Shown in pieces: positions 49,501 through 61,500 of a DNA stretch of 64,000 nucleotides. Origin of the DNA: Mya arenaria. Its lineage: Eukaryota; Mollusca; Bivalvia; Myida; Myidae. The stretch is from NCBI RefSeq assembly GCF_026914265.1, contig NC_069130.1, positions 12,141,700-12,205,699 of the forward strand, read 5' to 3'. The notes below the pieces were generated by a model. It made no database searches and was not told the DNA's origin. It worked only from the letters and a program-made list of their open reading frames with translations. The translations under genes were made by a program, and so were the position numbers. Numbering within the stretch: the stretch's first letter is position 1; each line of letters opens with the position of its first letter.

Positions 49501-52500
49501 GGGTCACTACATTTTTATCATACCAAAACGGCATATATTTTCCAATTCTGATGAATATTCCAATGAATAAATGAAAAATTTAAACATGTAAACAGGTTTC
49601 GACGTGATACTTATGTTACAGGGTTAGTTAGGTGACCTAATATGGGATATACAGGGGCTCAGAAAAACCATAACTGAGCTCGAGCTTTGTTTTCACCAGA
49701 TATGGTTTCCTTTGCCCCTTATATTCCATATCGGGTACCTACTAACCCCGTTACCCATAATATTATGCCCGTTTTAAAAGATGGTGAAGTAGAAAGTTTA
49801 GGATAAAATTCAGGTAATATGAAATCTATACCAGGAGAATGACGGTGAGTGTTTTGGCAAACAGGGAACCTCCGACCATGCAGACCAGAAGACAAATAAG
49901 CAGCACAACTGAGGCGTAGAGGTACTTCCACCAAGCCCCGTCGGCATCCGTCGGCAAACCGGTTGTCGCCGACACATATGTACCTGGAGAAAGAAGTTGG
50001 TTAAACCATCAAGCATGACTAATTTCTGAAGTCAATGAAATATTTGTTGCAATGCAGGGAGTATTTGCAAATTGAATAAGCAATTCCCTAATAATAATAT
50101 CTGTCATTTCTTTCCGTTCCAGATCGAAAAAGCAGTACAGAGGGCACCTGTGTTGCCAGGTACAAGGTGTGCCAGGGACACACATGATTGATATTTTTTC
50201 TAGCAAACCAGGTATCTACAATGTTGTTTTTTTTTTATGAAAAAATATGACATAGAAAAACGCATTTTTGTACTTTCACTAAAAAGTGTGATATTATTTA
50301 CTTATTGTGTATTATAAAGTATCACCAGAAAGGTTAAATTTGAAAAGAAAAACTTCCCTGAACTGAAATTTGAGCCATTTGGATGTGCCACTTTTATGTT
50401 TACGCATTGCAGTGACTTCATATGCAACGTAAAACCTGTTTTTTGAAATGTTGGGTGTTTACTGTTCAAAATTAGACAGTATATAACATGATCTCGTCAT
50501 CTTTACTACGGTAAATTGCAATGAGACCATGCTTTCTTTAATTAACTGATTGACAAGTTTATTTTTTGCAAACAGCCTTTATTTATAATGTAATTCCAAA
50601 GAATTGTGTTGATGCCTTCTGCTTTCAGATAAAATTCTAAATTTATGGCAGCGGTATTTGACAATAAAAAAAAGATTAATAACATGTGGTGGCTCTTTGT
50701 TGTTTTTGTATGACTATATTCATTAATTCTTATATTATGATGGACATTGCCTAATTAATAATTATATATCACTGTTTTAAAAATTATATTTATGAGATCA
50801 CATTCAGGTCCCTCAGAGCATTAACTACATGATTTCATTATATACTATATATATATAATAGTTGTTGCTATATTAAATCACCATTAAATCAAAAGGGATC
50901 ATAACTCTGTTAAAATTTGGTGGATTGTACCTAAAGTCAAATTAAAAGATATATTACTATGTTAAACATGAATTCGAAATTCAAATAAATCCATTCTACC
51001 ATAAAAACAGTCACAAGATATCATTCGGCACAAAATTTTGGCAAATACTATGTTAAATAGTATTTTATTGTTTTACACATTTAAAGGAAACCGTATTTAA
51101 ACCTATCGACCCTCTCATGAGTTACTGTCCTGACATCGTAGCAAATCTACATTGAAAAGGGGCAATAACTCTGTCAAAAATTGGTCAACAAGCCCTGTGA
51201 CTCCTATATACCCCTCCCCCAAAGTGTATTTAGACAAGTATAATAAACAGGTTCTGGCAATTTGTTTCATTCAGAGATTACCCATAATAATAGAGCAACA
51301 AAATTATGCCTTTACAATGACATTTATAATGCTTAGATGAATGTAAATTTATGCGCTATATGTTAATGGGGGATGGGCCAAACATCCCATGGACAAAACC
51401 TCCCATGGACAAAACCTCCCATGGACAAAACATCCCATGTCTTTTTTGACTAGGTAGACAAAATCTCCCACATGAGTTTGACATGGTGGACAAAACATCC
51501 TATCCTGCATAATAGATCTCAAAATTTAAAGGTTTTTCACAAATATTTAAATCATTTCTAAATGTAAATAGTAGTTGTCTACATGTAACTGTTAATGGGT
51601 TTTGAGTGGCAAAAGGATCTGAGATGTTTTGTCCATCGTGTCAAAATGATTTGGTATGTTTTGTCCACCCTATCAAAATGATCTGGGGGGTTTTGTCCAC
51701 CCTGTCAAAATGATCTGGGGGGGTTTGTCCACCCTGTCAAAATGATCTGGGATGTTTTGTCCACCCTGTCAAAATGATGTTGGCCGTTTTGTCAACCTAG
51801 TCTAAAATGGGGATGTTTTGTCCACAGCATGTTAAGTCCTCCATTCATGCTAATGATAGCAATATGTTAGTCTGTGATCTACATAGGAATACAAATATGT
51901 AAGTATCAAGTTAAGTGCTTATAATACCATACAGGAAACATTTTTCATACATAATTATAAAGCAATTATCATGGAGCAAATTGCCTTATACAAGAATTTA
52001 TAATGCAACCATTTTATGCACCATACTCCTATGTCTCTGCCAATGGGATTGCTGGACAGATTCTGATCATTCCATTAAAAAGATTCTGATGAAAACATTT
52101 GAAACCAATTTGTTTTATTTATAAATCAGTAGCTCCTTTATTAAAAGAGGCTAGACACCAGATGGTTCCAAAATTGGCAAATATTATCATTTCCACAAAA
52201 GTCGCTTAGAATTGTCAATACGGGCTAGTATGAGGCCGATAATACATCATTTTACATTATTAAAAGATGTTTTCACTGTCTCATCTGAGGTTACCACTTT
52301 AAAATAGTGCATAATGGTTTCCCAGTTTTAAGTGTGTACATTTAGCATGCGAAAATAATGTGACAAGAACAGATACATATACCAAAACTATTTTTAAATT
52401 CACCGGGATTTACATGGTAGAAAAACGCAGGAAAAATACGCAAAAACTGCAAAAGACACATGTGTCGTAAGCGATGAGATACATTAGTAAATAAGACTCA

Positions 52501-55500
52501 ATGCGTTGTACACAACAATATCAATTTATGCAAGTTTTTGACAATTTTCTTTTTTTCTTGCACTTGTTTCATCATGGTGTCCAGTCCCTTTAACATTTAC
52601 TAAACAATTAAACTGGCAGTCCAACTCAGAGCTGATTAAATGGTTAAGAATATAAGAAATAAATCGTATGAAAAATTGAATGAACAAGACCTATTTCTTA
52701 GTGCATGGTTTCAAAAAGCCCTGCTTTATAAAAACCAGTATTATCAAACAATAAAGGTAAATTATTTGCTGTGGGGAATACCATTTATGAAACTTCCTGA
52801 CACCTAGGAACAACATCTGAGCTTTCCTAGGTCACCATTATGCTCTTAAAAAGTGCTTAAATAAATGTTTCCTAATTAAATAGGTAGATATCTTTATTAT
52901 CTTGCGAATATACACTTAAACAGATCAATATACATATCAGGTGTATTACTCTGATCTTTGTACAATCTGTGACATTAAACTGGCTGACTCATTAACAATG
53001 ATACATACATGACTGTGTATAATTAACATGGCGTTTATAGTAAATCAATAACCTCCAGTGAGAGAATTTCTGTTTGCTTTCCCTGAGAAATTCAATAAGT
53101 AATGCAGAGATTCAACTTTTACCTTTTATAAGGCATTGAAACCAATGTTTTTAGCTTATATTAACAATTGTTACATCTAGTAAAACTACAGGGACACGCC
53201 CATCAAGCCACTGTGGACAAGCTCATCAAGCCACTGTGGACAAGCTCATCAAACCACTGTGGACAAGCCCATCAAGCCACTGTGGACAAGCCCATCAAGC
53301 CACTGTGGACAAGCCCATCAAGCCACTGTGGACAAGCCCATCAAGCCACTGTGGACAAGCCCATCAAGCCACTGTGGACAAGCCCATCAAGCCACTGTGG
53401 ACAAGCCCATCAAGCCACTGTGGACAAGCTCATCAAGCCACTGTGGACAAGCTCATCAAGCCACTGTGGACAAGCCCATCAAGCCACTGTGGACAAGCCC
53501 ATCAAGCCACTGTGGACAAGCCCATCAAGCCACTGTGGACAAGCCCATCAAGCCACTGTGGACAACCCCATCAAGCCACTGTGGACAACCCCATCAAGCC
53601 ACTGTGGACAACCCCATCAAGCCACTGTGGACAAGCCCATCAAGCCACTGTGGACAAGCCCATCAAGCCACTGTGGACAAGCCCATCAAGCCACTGTGGA
53701 CAAGCCCATCAAGCCACTGTGGACAACCCCATCAAGCCACTGTGGACAAGCCCATCAAGTCACTGTGGACAAGCCCATCAAGCCACTGTGGACAAGCCCA
53801 TCAAGCCACTGTGGACAACCCCATCAAGTCACTGTGGACAAGCCCATCAAGCCACTGTGGACAAGCCCATTAAGCCACCGTGGACAAGCCCATCAAGCCA
53901 CCGTGGACAAGCCCATTAAGCCACTGTGGACAAGCTCATCAAACCACCGTGGACAAGCCCATCAAGCCACTGTGGACAACCCCATCAAGTCACTGTGGAC
54001 AACCCCATCAAGCCACTATGGACAAGCCCATCAAGCCACTGTGGACAAGCCCATTAAGCCACTGTGGACAAGCTCATCAAGCCACTGTGGACAAGCTCAT
54101 CAAGCCACTGTGGACAAGCCCATCAAGCCACCGTGGACAAGCCCATCAAGCCACCGTGGACAAGCCCATCAAGTCACTGTGGACAAGCCCATCAAGCCAC
54201 TGTGGACAAGCCCATCAAGCCACTGTGGACAACCCCATCAAGCCACTGTGGACAAGCCCATCAAGTCACTGTGGACAAGCCCATCAAGCCACTGTGGACA
54301 AGCCCATCAAGCCACTGTGGACAACCCCATCAAGCCACTGTGGATAAGGCCCATCGAGCCACCGTGGACAAGCCCATCAAGCCACTGTGGACAACCCCAT
54401 CAAGCCACCGTGGACAATCCCATCAAGCCACTGTGGACAAGCCCATCAAGCCACTGTGGACAAGCCCATCAAGCCACTGTGGACAAGCCCATCAAGCCAC
54501 TGTGGACAAGCCCATCAAGCTACTGTGGACAACCCCATCAAGCCACTGTGGACAACCCCATCAAGCCACTGTGGACAACCCCATCAAGCCACTGTGGACA
54601 ACCCCATCAAGCCACTGTGGACAACCCCATCAAGCCACTGTGGACAAGCCCATCAAGTCACTGTGGACAAGCCCATCAAGCCACTATGGACAAGCCCATT
54701 AAGCCACTGTGGAAAAGCCCATCAAGCCACTGTGGACAAGCCCATCGAGCCACTGTGGACAACCCCATCAAGCCACTGTGGACAAGCCCATCGAGCCACT
54801 GTGGACAACCCCATCAAGCCACTGTGAATAAGGCCCATCGAGCCACTGTGGAAAAGCCCATCAAGCCACTGTGGACAAGCCCATCAAGCCACTGTGGACA
54901 ATCCCATCAAGCCACTGTGGACAAGCCCATCAAGCCACTGTGGACAACCCCATCAAGCCACTGTGGACAAGCCCATCAAGCCACTGTGGACAACCCCATC
55001 AAGCCACTGTGGACAAGCCCATCAAGCCACTGTGGACAACCCCATCAAGCCACTGTGGACAACCCCATCAAGCCACTGTGGACAACCCCATCAAGCCACT
55101 GTGGACAAGCCCATCAAGCCACTGTGGACAAGCCCATCAAGCCACTGTGGACAAGCCCATCAAGTCACTGTGGAAAAGCCCATCAAGCCACTGTGGACAA
55201 GCCCATTAAGCCACTGTGGACAAGCCCATCAAGCCACTGTGGACAAGCCCATCAAGCCACTGTGGACAAGCTCATCAAGCCACTGTGGACAAGCCCATCA
55301 AGCCACTGTGGACAACCCCATCAAGTCACTGTGGACAAGCCTATCAAACCACTGTGGACAAGCCCATCAAGCCACTGTGGACAAGCCCATCAAGCCACTG
55401 TGGAAAAGCCCATCAAGCCACTGTGGACAAGCTCATCAAGCCACCGTGGACAAGCCCATCAAGCCACCGTGGACAAGCCCATCAAGCCACTGTGGACAAG

Positions 55501-58500
55501 CCCATCAAGCCACCGTGGACAACCCCATCAAGCCACTGTGGACAACCCCATCAAGCCACTGTGGACAAGCCCATCAAGCCACTGTGGACAAGCCCATCAA
55601 GCCACTGTGGACTGTGGACAAGCCCATCAAGCCACTGTGGACAAGCTCATCAAGCCACTGTGGACAAGCCCATCAAGCCACCGTGGACAAGCCCATCAAG
55701 CCACTGTGGACAAGCCCATCAAGCCACTGTGGACAAGCCCATCAAGCCACTGTGGACAAGCCCATCAAGCCACTGTGGACAACCCCATCAAGCCACTGTG
55801 GACAAGCCCATCAAGCCACTGTGGACAACCTCATCAAGCCACTGTGGACAAGCCCATCAAGCCAATGTGGACAACCCCATCAAGCCACTGTGGACAACCC
55901 CATCAAGCCACTGTGGACAAGCCCATCAAGCCACTGTGGACAACCCCATCAAGCCACTGTGGACAAGCCCATCAAGCCACTGTGGACAAGCCCATCAAGT
56001 CACTGTGGACAAGCCCATCAAGCCACTGTGGACAAGCCCATCAAGTCACTGTGGATAAGCCCATCAAGCCACTGTGGACAAGCCCATCAAGCCACTGTGG
56101 ACAAGCCCATCAAGTCACTGTGGACAAGCCCATCAAGTCACTGTGGACAAGCCCATCAAGCCACTGTGGACAAGCCCATCAAGTCACTGTGGACAAGCCC
56201 ATCAAGCCACTGTGGACAAGCCCATCAAGCCACTGTGGACAACCCCATCAAGCCACTGTGGACAACCCCATCAAGTCACTGTGGACAAGCCCATCAAGTC
56301 ACTGTGGACAAGCCCTAAGCCACTGTGGACAACCCCATCAAGCCACTGTGGACACGCCCATCAAGTCACTGTGGACAACCCCATCAAGCCACTGTGGACA
56401 AGCCCATACAGCCACTGTGGACAAGCTCATCAAGCCACTGTGGCAAGCCCATCAAGCCACTGTGGACAACCCCATCAAGTCACTGTGGACAAGCCCATCA
56501 AGCCACTGTGGACAAGCCCATTAAGCCACTGTGGACAAGCCCATTAAGCCACTGTGGACAAGCCCATCAAGCCACTGTGGACAAGCCCATCAAGTCACTG
56601 TGGACAACCCCATCAAGCCACTGTGGACAAGCCCATTAAGCCACTGTGGACAAGCCCATCAAGCCACTGTGGACAAGCCCATTAAGGCACTGTGGACAAC
56701 CCCATCAAGCAACTGTGGACAACCCCATCAAGCCACTGTGGATACGCCCATCAAGTCACTGTGGACAACCCCATCAAGCCACTGTGGACAAGCCCATCAA
56801 GCCATTGTGGACAAGCCCATCAAGCCACTGTGGACAACCCCATCAAGTCACTGTGGACAAGCCCATCAAGCCACTGTGGACAAGCTCATTAAGCCACTGT
56901 GGACAAGCCCATCAAGCCACTGTGGACAAGCCCATCAAGCCACTGTGGACAACCCCATCAAGCCACTGTGGACAACCCCATCAAGCCACTGTGGACAACC
57001 CCATCAAGCCACTGTGGACAAGCCCATCAAGCCACTGTGGACAAGCCCTAAGCCACTGTGGACAACCCCATCAAGCCACTGTGGACAACCCCATCAAGCC
57101 ACTGTGGACACGCCCATCAAGTCACTGTGGACAACCCCATCAAGCCACTGTGGACAAGCCCATTAAGCCACAGTGGACAAGCCCATCAAGCCACTGTGGA
57201 CAAGCCCATCAAGCCACTGTGGACAACCCCATCAAGTCACTGTGGACAAGCCCATCAAGCCACTGTGGACAAGCTCATTAAGCCACTGTGGACAAGCCCA
57301 TTAAGCCACTGTGGACAAGCCCATCAAGCCACTGTGGACACGCCCATCAAGTCACTGTGGACAACCCCATTAAGCCACTGTGGACAACCCCATCAAGGCA
57401 CTGTGGACAAGCCCATCAAGCCATTGTGGACAACCCCATTAAGGCACTGTGGACAAGCCCATCAAGCCACTGTGGACAAGCCCATCAAGCCACTGTGGAC
57501 AAGCCCATCAAGCCACTGTGGACAAGCCCATCAAGCCACTGTGGACAACCCCATCAAGCCACTGTGGACAAGCCCATCAAGCCACTGTGGACAAGCCCAT
57601 TAAGCCACTGTGGACAAGCCCTAAGCCACTGTGGACAACCCCATCAAGCCACTGTGGACAACCCCATCAAGCCACTGTGGACAAGCCCATCAAGCCACTG
57701 TGGACAAGCCCAAAGCCACTGTGGACAACCCCATCAAGCCACTGTGGACAACCCCATCAAGCCACTGTGGACAACCCCATCAAGCCACTGTGGACAACCA
57801 ATCAAGCCACTGTGGACAAGCCCATTAAGCCACTGTGGACAAGCCCATTAAGCCACTGTGGACAACCCCATCAAGCCACTGTGGACAACCCCATCAAGCC
57901 ACTGTGGACAAGCCCATCAAGCCACTGTGGACAACCCCATCAAGCCACTGTGGACAACCCCATCAAGCCACTGTGGACAACCCCATCAAGTCACTGTGGA
58001 CAAGCCCATCAAGCCCCTGTGGACAAGCCCATCAAGCCACTGTGGACAAGCCCATCAAGCCACTGTGGACAACCCCATCAAGGCACCGTGGACAAGCCCA
58101 TCAAGCCACTGTGGACAAGCCCATCAAGCCACTGTGGACAACCCCATCAAGCCACTGTGGACAAGCCCATCAAGCCACTGTGGACAAGCCCATCAAGCCA
58201 CCGTGGACAAGCCCATCAAGCCACTGTGGACAAGCCCATCAAGCCACTGTGGACAAGCCCATCAAGCCACTGTGGACAAGCCCATCAAGCCACTGTGGAC
58301 AAGCCCATCAAGCCACCGTGGACAAGCCCATCAAGCCACCGTGGACAAGCCCATCAAGCCACTGTGGACAAGCCCATCAAGCCACTGTGGACAAGCCCAT
58401 CAAGCCACTGTGGACAACCCCATCAAGCCACTGTGGACAACCCCATCAAGCCACTGTGGACAAGCCCATCAAGCCACTGTGGACAAGCCCATCAAGCCAC

Positions 58501-61500
58501 TGTGGACAAGCCCATCAAGCCACTGTGGACAACCCCATCAAGCCACTGTGGACAAGCCCATCAAGCCACTGTGGACAAGCCCATCAAGCCACTGTGGACA
58601 AGCCCATCAAGCCACTGTGGACAACCCCATCAAGCCATCAAGCCACTGTGGACAAGCCCATCAAGCCACTGTGGACAAGCCCATCAAGTCACTATGGACA
58701 AGCCCATCAAGCCACTGTGGACAACCCCATCAAGCCACTGTGGACAACCCCATCAAGCCACTGTGGACAAGCCCATTAAGCCACTGTGGACAAGCCCATC
58801 AAGCCACTGTGGACAAGCCCAACAAGTCACTGTGGACAAGCCCATCAAGCCACTGTGGACAAGCCCATTAAGCCACTGTGGACAAGCCCATCAAGCCACT
58901 GTGGACAAGCCCATCAAGCCACTGTGGACAAGCCCATCGAGCCACTGTGGACAAGCCCATCAAGCCACTGTGGACAAGCCCATCAAGCCACTGTGGACAA
59001 GCCCATTAAGTCACTGTGGACAAGCCCATCAAGCCACTGTGGACAAGCCCATCAAGCCACTGTGGACAACCCCATCAAGCCACTGTGGACAAGCCCATCA
59101 AGCCACTGTGTGCAATTCGGCACCTCCCAAAAAGTATATTTTTTTACCCTGCCCAAGTAAAAAAAAAATCTCATTTGTTTATTTTTTTTTTATTTTTTTT
59201 ACAGGAGAATTGACTTCTTAACATTAAGCAATTCTAGCAATAATAGTGTCATTCATGAATATTAATATACATTTAGTGCCATTCGGTCATGAATATTAAT
59301 ATACATTTAGTGCCATTCATAAATATTAATATGCATTTAATGCCATTCATGAATATTAATACACTTATTAATACGGGGATTTTAAAAGCAGTTCGTCCCG
59401 GCAGGGCGGGGATTTTACCCAGGCTTGGCTGGACAGAAAGTCAAAGTCCCCATATTCCACGGACCTTGGGGGGCTGTGGTTACAATTGACTGGTGCATAA
59501 AGAAGACTTAATATGTGAGACAAAACATACAAACATCACAGACATCATTATACACGATATAACACACAAAACCTACCAAAAAGAGGTTGCGAAACACTAC
59601 TTGAACAATAAGATACTTGGAAATGCTTAGCTAACTTTATGTGTAGAAGTCCTGTTAAACCTTTTGGGTTAGTTGACTTGACAAATGACATTTCCATAAT
59701 TTGCTTTCTGCATGCTTTTGTTCAAACCAGAAAATATTCCAAGATGATGTTATGTACACAGCAAGATCACTGTGGAGTGAATGCCAGCACTCTTCTGTGT
59801 TGGTGTGTTTTTTTGTTTAAAAGGGACATAACTCAACAATGAAAGCCCGAGTTACAGGTCTTGCCAAGCATATGCCCAAATTGTCAATGGCAACATGCGT
59901 ACCAAGTTTCATTGAAATATCTTGAATGTCTTTTTATTTATGTCCATTTCTTAAGCTTTTCCAAGCCAAAGATGTCAAGAACAATGACACAAATGATATG
60001 ACAATACCTTAACTTTACCAGCTTATGCCTTAAAAAAATTGTGTTTTTTAGGTTACCCGACCCTACCTAAAAAAAAGCCGCTGACCTAGTATTTTTTCAT
60101 GAAAAAACGTCATTAGTTTTTGACAGAGAATAAAGCTCCATAACAACAGCAATATACAGGGTTCCCTCAGGGTTCTAAAAAGTTGTTTTCCTTTTTCTGC
60201 CGGGGGTTAAGGGAACTGTGAAAGACCCCCTTATGGGTCCAGGGCAGCGCCCTTGTGGAGGTTCAGAGGGGCCGAAAACCTATTAGTTTTGTGGATCTTA
60301 CACTTAACAATTTTTTAGGCCTAATCCAAATGATATATTTATAAGCGCGGGTACAAGAAACGTACCACAACCTCTTAACTGGAACTGTTAGCCACATGAT
60401 ATTTCATGGTAATTATATAAGCATTGCCTATTACCAATTGAATTACTGAAGACAATAAAGATTCCACTAATATAAATTGTTAAATATAAAGGCATGAATG
60501 CAGGATTCTCAAAATGTTGAGAACAGAGATACAAAAGAGGTTAGTTCAGATTCCAATAACCAATAAAAACACAGTTTACCATTAACACTAGGTATCAAGT
60601 CATGGACTGATTCTGAAAATTTAAACATCATGATTTTTTTAAAGATATTTGCCATAAATGGCCACTGCTTTACAAAACAAAGACTGCCACAGAACAATTG
60701 CCATGTAAAAAAGGGTATAACATGACAATTATTAAAGCAAGACTTATTGGTCTGTGTGTATAACCATGTGGGTATTGACTCTGGCAATGTATACCAAGCT
60801 GCATTCAAATATTTTAAACAATTTAATAGTAACAGCCCATGTTAAAGTTTTTGAATGACGGCTTCACTGACACCGTAAAAATCCCAAGGCTATCATAACA
60901 ACTTCATTTTTTCTTCAAAAATATATATGAGCTTTAAAAGAACTTTTGAAAATGGAATTTATCCTAGCCAAGCAATACCCTGTAATATTGTTGGCATGTT
61001 TACACTGATTTTTACATTGAAACATTTTTCGTTTTGGACCGAATGGCAGCAATTATAAATTTGATCAACCCCTTGATCCATTGTGACCACGTTTGTTCAA
61101 TGAATTTATGTTACCTGTTAACTAATTGTTTTTGACAATATACTGGTCTCTTCTGTTTGTCTGACCCATATTTAAAAAAAATGTTTACCCAGTAAAACCT
61201 TTGTCCCAAAAAAAGTTGTTTATGACAGGCTTAGTTTTCTTAACATTATCATGGTAAATAATAAAACCAGCCTGCTTAACACAAATCAACTGTTTCCATT
61301 TTATTTTCCTTACTTGTCCACTGATTTATGACCATAGGGGTAATACAAACTAAATCTCACTTCCTTGGACAACTCGTCATTTTAAAAAAGTTTTTAAAGT
61401 TGAACACAATAATTGACAATAACAGTATACCGCAGGGTATAGTGAAAAATAGATAAAAAACATAACGTCTGCAGTAAGGAAAAATCGCGGTGATTACCAA

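Noticed and set aside
53192-59110. CRISPR array
   Set aside because: Units are contiguous with no unique spacers, and the setting is an animal gene.
53192-59110. TTGTCCACA on minus as DnaA-box-like origin motif
   Set aside because: Chance resemblance within a satellite unit in a eukaryotic intron.
53168-59221. Very long plus-strand ORFs (1118, 590, 474 codons) as repeat-protein genes
   Set aside because: They are the product of a stop-free 23-bp satellite, open in several overlapping frames at once, starting without a convincing ATG and lying antisense in an intron.
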